Notes: generated from the letters alone by a model not told the origin. Counted from the stretch's first letter, positions 33,053 to 42,097 are shown. The stretch is 64,000 nt of DNA from UBA2112 sp964488555 (GCA_964488555.1 CAZAUF010000001.1:1-64000); one strand, 5' to 3'. Program-made: numbers and translations.

Positions 33053-33475
33053 ATGAAGTTTCAACTCGTAACTCTAACTGGCACGAAAGTCGATGAAGAC
33101 GTATATGAAGTCGTGCTGCCGACTGCTGATGGCGAAATTGCTGTCTTCCCTGGTCATGAACCGGTTGTAGGTGTTGCTGTGCCCGGTGCTATCGCCGTCC
33201 GTCATCAGAAGGGCGATCCGGACAGCAAGCTTGATTACTTTGCTGTGAGCGGTGGCGTGATAGAGATCGACCCGCAGGGCCTGAAGGTGCTTGTAGACGA
33301 AGCTGATAGTGGTGAGGATATCGTGGAGGCGGAGTCAAAAGCAGCCCTGGAGCGCGCACTCAAGATGCGCGAAGGTGCCAAGGATCAGGTAGAGCTCGAA
33401 AAGGCATCTCAGTTGGTGGATCGCCACGCGGTTCGACTCAAGGTCGCTGATCTGCGCCGTCGACATCGTCGCTAG
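33053..33475 (+). CDS. atpC: F0F1 ATP synthase subunit epsilon
   Basis: This 140-residue subunit has the beta-sandwich start FQLVTLTGTKVDEDVYEVVL, followed by PTADGEIAVFPGHEPVVG, typical of epsilon, and a C-terminal two-helix part that is Arg-rich at the end (RRRHRR). It is the last gene of the operon. The following 130 bases hold only weak hairpins. Confidence 0.92.
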   Translation: MKFQLVTLTGTKVDEDVYEVVLPTADGEIAVFPGHEPVVGVAVPGAIAVRHQKGDPDSKLDYFAVSGGVIEIDPQGLKVLVDEADSGEDIVEAESKAALERALKMREGAKDQVELEKASQLVDRHAVRLKVADLRRRHRR

Positions 33476-33613
33476 GTGTCATCTTGTCGCTCATATCCAT
33501 GGGTATGGGTGTATTGAGCGTATTGTTTTTACTCATACTGCTGTTGTCAATCCATCATGCTTGTGGTAATATCGCCGTATAACTGATCGTAAAATACACA
33601 AACTGGAAGAAAT

Positions 33614-33898
33614 ATGAATCAGTCACAGTATTCATCTCGTCGCCTATTGTGGGTAATCGTCGGTTTTGCCGTGGCTGTTTTGGTTGTCAGTATAATCGCC
33701 GTATTGACCCTTACGAATGTGAAGCAAGAGGCTGCTGTGGAGCCATTGCCAAGCCAGGCACCTCGTGTTGCCACCAAAGATGAGGTGAAGCAAAACCTGG
33801 CTCTACTGAGTGCTTCTCTGAAACAGACTGAAACTGATCAGGCAGCCGCCAAAGCTGCTTATGCTGATGATAAGAAACGGATAAAACTCGGTGATTGA
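33614..33898 (+). CDS. Small membrane-anchored protein, paralogue 1 of a tandem pair
   Basis: This 94-residue protein has one membrane helix (VIVGFAVAVLVVSIIAVLTL) and a short outside segment. Its last 40 residues match those of the next gene: KDEVKQNLALLSASLKQTET with AAKAAYADDKK against KEEITSNISTLSGSIKQSVA with AAKAALDDDKN. A weak purine-rich site precedes the ATG. Probably an envelope complex component with its neighbours. Confidence 0.75.
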   Translation: MNQSQYSSRRLLWVIVGFAVAVLVVSIIAVLTLTNVKQEAAVEPLPSQAPRVATKDEVKQNLALLSASLKQTETDQAAAKAAYADDKKRIKLGD

Positions 33899-33921
33899 TT
33901 TCGCCCGATGAAAGGAAAAGG

Positions 33922-34212
33922 ATGAACCAAGAATCTGAACAAAAATCATTTCGCTTTGTCTGGATAGCTGCCGCGTCGCTCGTCGTGTTTTTCGTCGTGC
34001 TAGGCATCGCGCTGCTACTCGTGACGCAGTCGGATACAAATCAAAATACAGCGACGAGTGAAAATGTGTCTGGCTCGCAAATTGCAAGCAAAGAAGAAAT
34101 TACCAGCAACATCAGCACGCTGAGCGGTAGTATCAAACAATCTGTTGCCGATCAGACTGCAGCCAAGGCTGCGCTTGATGACGATAAAAACCAAATAAAG
34201 GTAGGAAGCTAA
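33922..34212 (+). CDS. Small membrane-anchored protein, paralogue 2 of a tandem pair
   Basis: This 96-residue protein has the same plan as its upstream neighbour: a charged N terminus, one membrane helix (IAAASLVVFFVVLGIALLLV), a Ser/Thr/Asn-rich linker and a helical end. The ATG at 33922 is chosen for its AAGGAAAAGG ribosome site. Its stop is two bases before the start of the next gene. Confidence 0.75.
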   Translation: MNQESEQKSFRFVWIAAASLVVFFVVLGIALLLVTQSDTNQNTATSENVSGSQIASKEEITSNISTLSGSIKQSVADQTAAKAALDDDKNQIKVGS

Positions 34213-34213
34213 C

Positions 34214-35305
34214 ATGACATTTTCCTCAATTTTCAGACCGTCAAAACAACTTATTACAAGCGCAGTGATTATGATCATCAGCGCGATAATGGTCGCGTAC
34301 GCGCCGATGGCATCGGTATCGACCGCTCAAGCAGTCAATGACAACGCGTTATCTAGCATGAAAGACAAGGCACTCGAGGAGTTGCAACGTCGTATCGATA
34401 GCTACACCAAGACACTAAAAAGCATGGATGTAAACGTCCAAATCAGCAAGGATGGCACGTCGACAACCGTGTCGAGTGACAGGGGGACCACTTCCACGAC
34501 GGCAAACAAAGACGGAGTGAGTAGTTCTAGTGAGAGATCCAATGGTAGCAGCTCATCGTTTCGTATGGGCAAAAATGGTTTGGAGGGCGACATCAAACTC
34601 CCCGCTGACTTGAAAGACAAAGTCAAGCAGTTCATGGAGAAGATCATCGAGGGACTGACTGGCATGGTCGATAAGGTCAAGGAAGCGGCATCACTGGAAG
34701 ATATGCAAAAATTGGCAGAAAACATCGACACGCAGTTTGAACTGAATCAACTGACGCAGGTCGCATCGGCAGTGACGCAAGCTGTCAGCAGCATCACGGG
34801 GGTACTGGAAAACCTCAAGACGACGTTTAACAACTTGCAGGGGCAAGTTTCTGCACTGAAAGACTGCGCCAAGGCGGTAAAGAGCGGCGAAACAAAGGTT
34901 GATGCCAATGCATCAAGCTCAGGAGCTGAAATCAGTTGTGGCGATTTCAATCTCAATAGCGAAGATGTTGCCAAGCAAGCACAATCGCAACTGGACAGCC
35001 TGTCATCTGTCACGATGACCATCAGTTCCATTATTGCCTCTTCGGTGGGCTTGCTAACGACCTTGATATCGAGCTTCAGCGGCATGGCTGGCGGATTGGG
35101 AAGTCTCGGTAGCTTGGGCAACTTGGGTAACTTGAGCAATATGCTTGGTAGCAGTGACTTGAGTAGCTTGACCGGAAGCCTTGGTAGTATCACTGGCATG
35201 ATGGGTTCATTCTCGGCTATCACGTCACAGCTTGATCTGGCAAACGGCATGTCGGGTAATGCCCTGAACAGCCTGACCAGCCTGGCCGGTCTCATCAATC
35301 TGTAG
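34214..35305 (+). CDS. Secreted Ser/Thr/Gly-Leu-rich protein
   Basis: This 363-residue protein has an N-terminal signal or anchor (LITSAVIMIISAIMVAYAPM then VSTAQA), a Ser/Thr-rich segment, and a helical middle with a single Cys pair (DCAKAV, ISCGDF). The C terminus has repeating GSLGNLGNLSNMLGSS-type units resembling low-complexity amyloid or appendage proteins. It is the third gene of the cassette. Its 3' end overlaps dus by 11 bases on the opposite strand. Function unknown. Confidence 0.72.
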   Translation: MTFSSIFRPSKQLITSAVIMIISAIMVAYAPMASVSTAQAVNDNALSSMKDKALEELQRRIDSYTKTLKSMDVNVQISKDGTSTTVSSDRGTTSTTANKDGVSSSSERSNGSSSSFRMGKNGLEGDIKLPADLKDKVKQFMEKIIEGLTGMVDKVKEAASLEDMQKLAENIDTQFELNQLTQVASAVTQAVSSITGVLENLKTTFNNLQGQVSALKDCAKAVKSGETKVDANASSSGAEISCGDFNLNSEDVAKQAQSQLDSLSSVTMTISSIIASSVGLLTTLISSFSGMAGGLGSLGSLGNLGNLSNMLGSSDLSSLTGSLGSITGMMGSFSAITSQLDLANGMSGNALNSLTSLAGLINL

Positions 35306-36410
35306 CAAATTCACTCAGGACTGCGCGCACTTCGCTGGTGTCATGACAATGCATCAGCCGGTCGCGCAGTTCTGCTGCATTTGGAAAGCTATGCATGTAC
35401 ACCTTGAAGAAACGCTTGAGAGGATCAAACTTTCGCCCGCCTTTCACACCGCCACCCTGCCAGGCAGCATCAGCTACCTGCGCTGGTGGCTCCTGGCGAA
35501 TCGCTGCGTTGTCATCTCTAGTACTCACTTCACCGTACCTTTTGTACGGTTCGTTCCGTGCTTCAATGGCACCTTGCACTTCATCCATGTGTGAAATGCG
35601 GGATACACTGTCATGATGGTCGTGCAAATCCAGATGAAGTCTTAGTAGACCAAGCAATTCTTCACGGGACGGTTCGTGCTGCACTTTCTCAAAAGCGAAC
35701 GGATTGTGAAAGATACCGCGACCTATCATTACCCCATCGACGCCGTATTTGTCGACCAGCTCCAAGCCGTGCTGGCGGTCGCGGATATCACCATTGATCG
35801 TCAGAAGAGTCTGCGGTGCTATTTCGTCTCGAAGCTTCTTGATTTCCGGAATCAGTTCGAAATGCGCGGCAACTTTGCTCATTTCCTTTTTGGTTCGCAA
35901 GTGGATGGTCAGGTTCACGATATCTTGTCGAAGGAGATGTGCGAGCCAGTCGCGCCACTCATCTACCCTACTGTAGCCCAGGCGGGTTTTGACGCTGACT
36001 GGCAGACCGCTCTCTTTTGCCGCTGCGATGATGGCCGCGGCGTTTTCCGGGTTGCGTATCATGCCTGCTCCGCCGCAGCTTTTGACAGCACTTTGGTCCG
36101 GGCAGCCCATATTGATGTCGATGCCATGGTAGCCTAGCGTGACGCAGTGCTTGGCAAGCTTGGCCATAGACTCGGGGTCGCTGCCCCACAGTTGTGCCAC
36201 GATGGGGTTTTCATCGTCTGTTTTGACCAAGCGTCCGCCGATAGCTTTGTCGCCAGCGTGCGCCCAGCCCGTGGCGTTGGTAAACTCGGTGAACCATACA
36301 TCCGGCGGAGCGGCAGCTGCCACGACATGGCGAAAGACAACATCGGTCACTGCCTCCATAGGGGCAAGCACAAAAAACGGTCGTGGTAGTTCATCCCAAA
36401 ATGATGTCAT
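35295..36410 (-). CDS. dus: tRNA-dihydrouridine synthase with in-frame palindromic insertion
   Basis: This FMN enzyme reduces uridines in tRNA. Motifs are FFVLAPMEAVTDVVFR, the catalytic-Cys region INMGCPDQSAVKSCGGAGM, VSVKTRLGY and GRGIFHNPFAF. Between the barrel and the C-terminal helical domain (FDPLKRFFKVYMHSF) lies a foreign stretch of about 48 residues starting HMDEVQGAIEARNEP, encoded by the repeat also present in gltX. Another upstream ATG overlaps the TATAAT box (36421-36426), so the ATG at 36410 is the better start. Confidence 0.92.
   Translation of the reverse strand: MTSFWDELPRPFFVLAPMEAVTDVVFRHVVAAAAPPDVWFTEFTNATGWAHAGDKAIGGRLVKTDDENPIVAQLWGSDPESMAKLAKHCVTLGYHGIDINMGCPDQSAVKSCGGAGMIRNPENAAAIIAAAKESGLPVSVKTRLGYSRVDEWRDWLAHLLRQDIVNLTIHLRTKKEMSKVAAHFELIPEIKKLRDEIAPQTLLTINGDIRDRQHGLELVDKYGVDGVMIGRGIFHNPFAFEKVQHEPSREELLGLLRLHLDLHDHHDSVSRISHMDEVQGAIEARNEPYKRYGEVSTRDDNAAIRQEPPAQVADAAWQGGGVKGGRKFDPLKRFFKVYMHSFPNAAELRDRLMHCHDTSEVRAVLSEFATD
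35447..35594 (-). repeat. In-frame palindromic coding element, copy 2 (dus)
   Basis: This is the partner of 5100-5245. The core 35520-35565 is 44/46 identical to the gltX copy and contains CCGTAC/GTACGG. The flanks diverge but stay alignable and in the same reading frame (EARNEPYK-YGEVST-DN). It sits at a domain junction of Dus, where an added loop is likely tolerated. Confidence 0.8.
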
Positions 36411-36431
36411 ATGTATATCCATTATATAGCT

Positions 36432-36461
36432 AAAAAAATCGCCTGCTCCGGTGGAGCAGGC
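36432..36461 (-). terminator. Intrinsic terminator of the tRNA-like/small-gene unit
   Basis: A perfect 9-bp stem GCCTGCTCC / GGAGCAGGC with a 3-base loop is followed by GATTTTTTT on the minus strand, immediately upstream of the dus promoter. Confidence 0.88.
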
Positions 36462-36482
36462 AGAACAGTAGTTTATAGGGGT

Positions 36483-36516
36483 GGCGGGAGAGTGTGCTGT
36501 TGCATACTCTCCCGCC
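36483..36516. other. Strong 11-bp hairpin inside the small transcription unit
   Basis: A perfect stem GGCGGGAGAGT / ACTCTCCCGCC with a 12-base loop lies in the distal part of the unit. It overlaps a weak open frame whose last residues would be QQHTLPPPL; that frame has no convincing start, so a structured RNA is at least as likely. Confidence 0.5.
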
Positions 36517-36669
36517 GTGCGGACGTTGCGCCGGTGCTATAGCGAGGAGCACGAATGACCACCGGGGCAGGTCTAACTTCCTTCGCAGGAGTAACCCTAA
36601 GGGTATTCCAATGGTTTCCGTGTGTCCACACCCCCTTGCGGCATTGTCGTATGCGCCGCAAGCTTTTGA

Positions 36670-36816
36670 TTAACCGTCTCGGCGTCGTGCCTCGAAGTCG
36701 GCGTTGCGAACTTCTTGCATGTTTTCTCTGCCCTTTGCGACAAGAGCCGCCTCTGCAGCTGTTCGCTTGGACGGTGGTATCTTGGCGGCTGCCAGATACT
36801 CTGCTTTAGTTGCCAT
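36670..36816 (-). CDS. 48-residue small protein
   Basis: A short frame starts at ATG 36816 behind AAGGGGG with correct spacing and reads MATKAEYLAAAKIPPSKRTA, continuing as a charged helix (ARRRDG at the end), to TAA at 36670. The N-terminal half is Ala-rich and the C-terminal half basic. It lies 60 bases downstream of a tRNA-like element on the same strand. The leader between holds a GCAA-capped hairpin (GTCTCG / CGAGAC). Good ribosome site and sensible composition support a real gene; function unknown. Confidence 0.62.
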   Translation of the reverse strand: MATKAEYLAAAKIPPSKRTAAEAALVAKGRENMQEVRNADFEARRRDG

Positions 36817-36878
36817 CTCACCCCCTTAGGGTCTCGTCGGTTGCCCGATGCGAGACTCGCAGGGGCATTTGTGTGGCC

Positions 36879-36950
36879 TGGCGGGGCGACAGGGATCGAA
36901 CCCGTGTCTCTCACCCCTGGTGAGTGCTCTGACCAGCTAAGCTACGCCCC
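36879..36950 (-). tRNA. tRNA-like element with abnormal acceptor and anticodon arms
   Basis: The 72 bases fold as a tRNA: D-stem GCTT/GAGC with AGCTGGTCA loop, T-arm ACGGG-TTCGATC-CCTGT, and 3' G-CCA. But the acceptor stem is only 6 bp (GGGGCG/CGCCCC), and the anticodon arm CTCAC-CAGGG-GTGAG has a 5-base loop without U33, even able to pair to a 3-base loop. No anticodon can be assigned with confidence. It may be a decayed tRNA or a tRNA mimic in the leader of the 48-codon gene. Confidence 0.5.
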
Positions 36951-37061
36951 ATGAGAAGGGTCAAAACTACTGTTTGTAACGAACGAAGGCCGGTAGCCAT
37001 CGATCACCCGCTATGCAGCGACCAATAGCTCCAACCTTATTTCACGCTATATTGTACTTTT

Positions 37062-40000
37062 TTATTTACTTTTCGTCAAGAGATCGTGCTCAAATGCCAG
37101 CAGACCTTTGTAGTTTTGCTCATAATGACTGGTATCTGGAAAGTTGAGTGCCATGATATGCTGCCACACGGCACGCACAAGTGCTGTAAAACGCTCTAGC
37201 TCTTCGGGTGTAATATCCTCCAGACTTAAATCGATGATTTGTCCAGCTGGATCGGGCTCGACAAATTGGAGTACGCCGCGTTGCATGACATAATCGCTCC
37301 AGTCACGTGAATTTTCGACAAGGAGCTTATAGAACAACAGCTGTTGGCGGTATTTGTGCGCTTTGATTTTCTGATAATCCGGACCCTTGTCCCATGATGT
37401 GAGTACACCTCCGGTCTTGTAATCCGTCACGATGGCTGTCTTGTTGTCTTTGTCAAACTCTACCACGTCGAGTTTACCGGTCAGGACGATATCGTCGATG
37501 CGTACTCCCTGGCGGCTAAAGTCGAGCTCGGCGTATTGCTGTGGCGTAAAGTTATCATGGTGACTCCTTAGGAATGTCCGCAGTGCGTCGGAGCCGCGCT
37601 GCAGGTAATCGCGTCGCTCGTCGTCCGTAAAATTGCGAATATCCATCTGTTTTTCGAATTCATGCAAGATGTCTTCTTCTGGTTGCAGCGATCCGGTAGC
37701 GCGCACGTGGTTATGTGCGCGTTGTAGCGTGGCGTGGATTGCGTTGCCGTAGCTTAGTGCGACACTTGATGCGCTGGGAAAACGAAGCAGCGTACTGAGC
37801 AGGAAATTCTGCGGTCCGCCATTGGTGATGTCAATGAAGCGATTGATGTGCGACGCGCTGATTTTGTATGTCTTGAGGTCTGGAGCCAAATATTCCTGCA
37901 TGGTGACAGTCGGGATGTTAATGATTGGGGCGTACCACAGATGCTCGGCAGCTTCTTGTCGAGCTGCTACGGTGGCATCTGCGTTTTCTTGATGGTGTTT
38001 TATAGGATTACCGAGCAGGAATGGTGCCATGAGCACCTCTTTGGCCGAGTCATTCTCGGTGGCATATGAGATATGCAGTCCTTGGCGCGCGCGGGTCATG
38101 GCTACATAGAATAGGCGCAGCCGCTCATCATAATTGTCGCCATTTTGACGCAGGCGCAGGTGTGGCGGAAATGCAATTGATGGTGTACGACCACTGGCTT
38201 TCTCGCCCCACATGGCATCGGTCGCGTTGACGATAAATACATGATCAAACTCCAGACCTTTCGAGCCGTGAGCACTGAGTAGCTGCACTGATGTGTCGTC
38301 AGAACCGATGTGGCGATAACTGGTGATGCGTGTGTCGGTGTCGCGGCATTCGTCGATGAAATCCAGGAAATCACCGAGACGCGGAGTCAAAAGACCAGCC
38401 GTATGCTCGCGAAGACGAAGTCTGATAGTCGATAGGTTTTCCAGATGTGCCGTGTATGCTGACAGGTCAGCCTGTTGACTGTCCGCAGAGAAGAAATGGA
38501 CCTTGAACGGTGAAACATACGTTGAGCCGTTAAGTGTCGTGTTGCCGATCAGTATATCGATCATGCGTTCACATGGCAGATGTGGTACTTGAGTTGCAGC
38601 GGCAACGAGCCAGCCAAACAGAGCGGCGGTATCTTCGCGAGCACGCATAGTTTCCAGCCAGTGCTGCCGGTTTTTGTAAGCATGCAGGCTTATTTCCCAG
38701 ACAACTGTTGGGTCGATACCCCACGCTGGATGTGCCAACAGCTCGGGCAGCAGCGCATTTGCTTCGTCGTGGTCGGCCAAACTGAGTGCTCTCACTGTCC
38801 GACTGACGAGTTCCAACTGCATGACAGCTTCGTCGTCGAGCACGTCGTCGCGGCGATCGTAACTGATAGGGATTTGCTGCTCGCCTAGATAGCTGAGCAG
38901 TGATACGAGGTCGTTGTGCTTGCGACCAATGATAGCAATTTCTTTGGCGGGCACGTCGCGGTCGAGCAGCTTGCGCACTGATTGAGCAATCCATTTGCGT
39001 TCGTGGTGCGTGGTGGCGTGTTCGACGATTTCCAACGTGTCGGGTGTCAGTTCAGAATGTGATGTGAGCGTTTTGGTCAGTGCAGGCAGGTGGTTTTCCA
39101 GCCGCTCGTCGCCCTGTATGATGACCTCACGTGCACCATCGAGAACTGGCTGGACCGAGCGGTAATTTCTGGTCAGCGTAATAAACTCTGTTTTCGGGTA
39201 TGCCTGCTGAAAGTACAGGATGTTGCCTACGTCGGCCCCTTGGAACCCGTAAATTGCCTGATCGTCGTCACCGACCACCAGGATGTTGGGCTTATCTTCG
39301 ACAACCGGATTGTTCGTAAGATTTTGCAGGATACGCATCTGCGCGAGGTTAGTGTCCTGGAACTCATCGACCATGATGTACTGGAACTTTTCCTGTAAGT
39401 CATAGCGCAAGTCATCGTTGATTTCGATGGCGTGAACGACCTGCATGATCATATCGTCAAAGTCGATCAGCTCGTCTTTTTGCATAGCTTGAAGATAGCG
39501 TCCATAGACGTAGCATAGCCGCTGTAGCTTCGGCAATGCCTTTTGTGCTTTGAGTATTTGCGTCTTGTCGACGTCGTTTGTCATCCATTCCTTTTTCCAT
39601 GCGGTGAGCGGCGGCGTGACTTTTTCGTGCGCGTCTGCAGCGTCAATCGCGTGTCTGATGCTTGTAGCAAGGACGTCTCGGAGACTGAGTATGCCGGGAA
39701 GTGGTGTCTCCTCCTGGATGGTTTCGATGCGTTCCAGTGCGGCCGCCAACGCATCGCGCGTGCTCTTACCTACCCTTGTAGCAAATACGTCACTGAGTTG
39801 TTTACCTGCAGTATCGATAGTGGCTCCGGCGGCGTCGAGCAATAGCTTGAATTCGACATCAGTGAGACCAGCTCGTTTGAGGTCGGAAATGGCAGCAATA
39901 ATATCGCTGATAGCGGTGTATTTACCATTCATGCGACTGCGTAATGGGTCGTTATAGTCAAGCGAGTCGAGGATTTCGGTGACAATTCGATGTCGCTCCA

Positions 40001-40349
40001 GATCGTCGGCCGGACGGAAGCTGGCACCACTATAGAAGTATTCGCGGTACTTGTTCATGATTTCCGTGCCAAATGCGTGGAACGTAAAAATAGACACCTT
40101 AGCTGCATCGCGTCCAATGATTTCGCGCAGACGCTTCTGCATGGCGATCGATCCAGCCTCAGTAAACGTCAGACAGAGGATGTTTTCGGGCAATGTGTCG
40201 GTTTTTTTGAGTATGTTGGCGGCACGCATGCCGAGCAGCTCAGTCTTGCCCGTGCCGGGACCTGCGATAACCATCACTGGTCCGTCAATTGTCTCGACGG
40301 CTCGACGCTGGTCATCGTTTAGCTTATCGTAACGCGCCTCAAAATCCAT
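37062..40349 (-). CDS. UvrD/Rep-family DNA helicase fused to a RecB-type nuclease domain
   Basis: This 1095-residue superfamily 1 helicase has Walker A AGPGTGKTELL (from residue 29), motif II VDEFQDTN, motif III GDDDQAIYGFQGAD, the YRS segment LTRNYRSVQPVL and motif V SAHGSKGLEFDHVF. The last 250 residues contain a PD-(D/E)xK nuclease (LTGKLDVVEF then AIVTDYKTG). The plan fits AddA/AdnB-like break-processing enzymes or a repair helicase-nuclease. TATACT (40358-40363) lies eight bases before the ATG. No partner subunit is adjacent. Confidence 0.92.
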   Translation of the reverse strand: MDFEARYDKLNDDQRRAVETIDGPVMVIAGPGTGKTELLGMRAANILKKTDTLPENILCLTFTEAGSIAMQKRLREIIGRDAAKVSIFTFHAFGTEIMNKYREYFYSGASFRPADDLERHRIVTEILDSLDYNDPLRSRMNGKYTAISDIIAAISDLKRAGLTDVEFKLLLDAAGATIDTAGKQLSDVFATRVGKSTRDALAAALERIETIQEETPLPGILSLRDVLATSIRHAIDAADAHEKVTPPLTAWKKEWMTNDVDKTQILKAQKALPKLQRLCYVYGRYLQAMQKDELIDFDDMIMQVVHAIEINDDLRYDLQEKFQYIMVDEFQDTNLAQMRILQNLTNNPVVEDKPNILVVGDDDQAIYGFQGADVGNILYFQQAYPKTEFITLTRNYRSVQPVLDGAREVIIQGDERLENHLPALTKTLTSHSELTPDTLEIVEHATTHHERKWIAQSVRKLLDRDVPAKEIAIIGRKHNDLVSLLSYLGEQQIPISYDRRDDVLDDEAVMQLELVSRTVRALSLADHDEANALLPELLAHPAWGIDPTVVWEISLHAYKNRQHWLETMRAREDTAALFGWLVAAATQVPHLPCERMIDILIGNTTLNGSTYVSPFKVHFFSADSQQADLSAYTAHLENLSTIRLRLREHTAGLLTPRLGDFLDFIDECRDTDTRITSYRHIGSDDTSVQLLSAHGSKGLEFDHVFIVNATDAMWGEKASGRTPSIAFPPHLRLRQNGDNYDERLRLFYVAMTRARQGLHISYATENDSAKEVLMAPFLLGNPIKHHQENADATVAARQEAAEHLWYAPIINIPTVTMQEYLAPDLKTYKISASHINRFIDITNGGPQNFLLSTLLRFPSASSVALSYGNAIHATLQRAHNHVRATGSLQPEEDILHEFEKQMDIRNFTDDERRDYLQRGSDALRTFLRSHHDNFTPQQYAELDFSRQGVRIDDIVLTGKLDVVEFDKDNKTAIVTDYKTGGVLTSWDKGPDYQKIKAHKYRQQLLFYKLLVENSRDWSDYVMQRGVLQFVEPDPAGQIIDLSLEDITPEELERFTALVRAVWQHIMALNFPDTSHYEQNYKGLLAFEHDLLTKSK

Positions 40350-40390
40350 TGAGGTCTAGTATACCGCATATCAGCGCGTATGGCGGTCAA

Positions 40391-41458
40391 CTACGCAGCA
40401 TTCGTGCCGTACATTGGGAACTGCTCAGTGAGTCGTTCACGTAGCGACTTTGCTGCGGTTGTCTTGTCTGAGCGAATGTGTGAGTTTTCGCGCAAGGTTG
40501 TTATAACGGCTGTTTGGAAAGCGAGCCACGATGACTGACTTTCGTCGTTGACGCAGTGCAAGTGTGATCCGCCTTCTTGTGCGAATACCTTGACGTTGTC
40601 TTTACCTGCATATACTTCGTCTCTCCAGGTGCGGCCACGACTCAGAAAATCACCTAGGAAAACTTCGGCGACGACAAGCGGGTCCGGGCCGATATTACGG
40701 GCGTGCTCACCGGTTTTACCACTTAGGAGTGCAGGAATACACTGCGTTTGGACATAGAGTGCTTCGGGTCTGAGGTCTGCAGTGGGGGCCATACGCATAA
40801 GTGCCAGTAGACCCATTTTCGTGAACGTACCAAACGCCCTTAGCTCGTTAGGTGCTTTTTTGAGTGTTTCTTCTATGTCGCCTGGATGCAGTCCGTTTGG
40901 TAGGCAGGGCACGCTTAGATGCGCTGCCAGAGCAGTCGTGTCATGTTTTTCTGCTAGATTGAGTACGCCATTGCCATACATTGCACCCTGGGAGATGCCG
41001 CCGAGAATCAAAAAGTCAGGATCACGATCGAACTCCATCGCCTCGCTGTGCATGATAGACAAGTGGTTGTGCGCGTTTTCGTCGAAAGTGAAGTACTTCA
41101 TGAAATTTTGTGGCGCGCTGATGACAGTACCGGCAATACCCAGTTCACCAAGCTTGATAAGACGCTTGACGTACAGTCCCTCTGGTCGTGTGCAGAATGC
41201 TACCGATTCCTGATATGCGAGGCCGTCCAAGCTATCCGGGACAGGTTTTTCGATGCGCGAAGACAAGACATGATACTGCATACCGTCGGCAAGTTGGACA
41301 GGGCGTTTCTCGATGACGACCCCCCTCTTGTCGTAGAAGACTTTTGTGTCTTTGCTTCTATAGGGCGTCACTACAGGATTGCGTTCAACGCTGTTGCGCT
41401 CCACGGCTCTGATATATTGATCCTGTTTTGTGTGATTGAACTCTTGTACGCGTACCAC
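40391..41458 (-). CDS. Alpha/beta-hydrolase-like protein
   Basis: This 355-residue soluble protein has a nucleophile-elbow pattern LGGISQGAMYG and a late His in GGSHLHCVND, consistent with an alpha/beta hydrolase core. The N-terminal 60 residues are basic and unlike the family. The GTG start has AGGAGG four bases upstream, one of the strongest ribosome sites here. It is a single gene. The substrate is unknown. Confidence 0.68.
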   Translation of the reverse strand: MVRVQEFNHTKQDQYIRAVERNSVERNPVVTPYRSKDTKVFYDKRGVVIEKRPVQLADGMQYHVLSSRIEKPVPDSLDGLAYQESVAFCTRPEGLYVKRLIKLGELGIAGTVISAPQNFMKYFTFDENAHNHLSIMHSEAMEFDRDPDFLILGGISQGAMYGNGVLNLAEKHDTTALAAHLSVPCLPNGLHPGDIEETLKKAPNELRAFGTFTKMGLLALMRMAPTADLRPEALYVQTQCIPALLSGKTGEHARNIGPDPLVVAEVFLGDFLSRGRTWRDEVYAGKDNVKVFAQEGGSHLHCVNDESQSSWLAFQTAVITTLRENSHIRSDKTTAAKSLRERLTEQFPMYGTNAA

Positions 41459-41603
41459 CCCACCTCCTGATTCGTAGTGGTTACAGTATAGTCCTGACGC
41501 CTGTCGTTGTAAACGGCGAGGTTCAGATGCTAATATTATAGCATAATTATTTACAAATGTCTATTGCTTTTGATGGTGATACGTTGTTATACTAACATTA
41601 TCC

Positions 41604-42092
41604 ATGAATCCTGATATCTATGATGACTTGGCACTTGAAGAAGCTGCGAAAAAGCAGTTCGGTCTTGCTGTGGATGTTGATTCGGTTATCGTACGCCAGG
41701 TGCCGGTAAGTCGCACCGCTATGGCGACGGTGTATCTCACGAAGAAGAAGCAGCTCTATGCCTATATTACGGCGCAGTCAAATCTCACGCTTGGCGATGT
41801 CAAAAAAATACTTGCGCGTATGGGTCTCAAGCCGGAACTGTTCGTGCCACCCAAGGGTCAGCCACACTATTTCGATGATATCGGTCGTGAGCATTTTCGT
41901 ACCGTATTTCCTGGTCGGCAGCACATCACGTCGGATGACCTGACGTATTACCGCACGCTAGCACCGTACAATCCGGCACTTATACAGATCAATGAGATTC
42001 CAAGTGGTGAAATTCGTCAGTTCGATACTGATGCTCACGGCAACTGGCGTGTGTCCGCTCGGTTTGCGTATAGACGCATAAAGACCTCATAA
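41604..42092 (+). CDS. Hypothetical soluble protein
   Basis: This 162-residue protein has no membrane segment and no recognised domain. The first half alternates strands and helices (ATVYLTKKKQLYAYITAQS), and the middle is RMGLKPELFVPPKGQPHYF. TATACT (41588-41593) is ten bases before the ATG. A bidirectional terminator follows directly. Confidence 0.65.
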   Translation: MNPDIYDDLALEEAAKKQFGLAVDVDSVIVRQVPVSRTAMATVYLTKKKQLYAYITAQSNLTLGDVKKILARMGLKPELFVPPKGQPHYFDDIGREHFRTVFPGRQHITSDDLTYYRTLAPYNPALIQINEIPSGEIRQFDTDAHGNWRVSARFAYRRIKTS

Positions 42093-42097
42093 ATAAA

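Noticed and set aside
36473..36661. Possible gene ending QQHTLPPPL downstream of the 48-codon gene
   Set aside because: No start codon with acceptable ribosome-site spacing, and a perfect 11-bp hairpin occupies the region.
36879..36950. Identification of the tRNA-like element as part of tmRNA
   Set aside because: It has a D-arm and anticodon-type arm, no adjacent tag-peptide frame ending in a stop with an Ala-Ala-type tag, and no pseudoknot chain was recognised.
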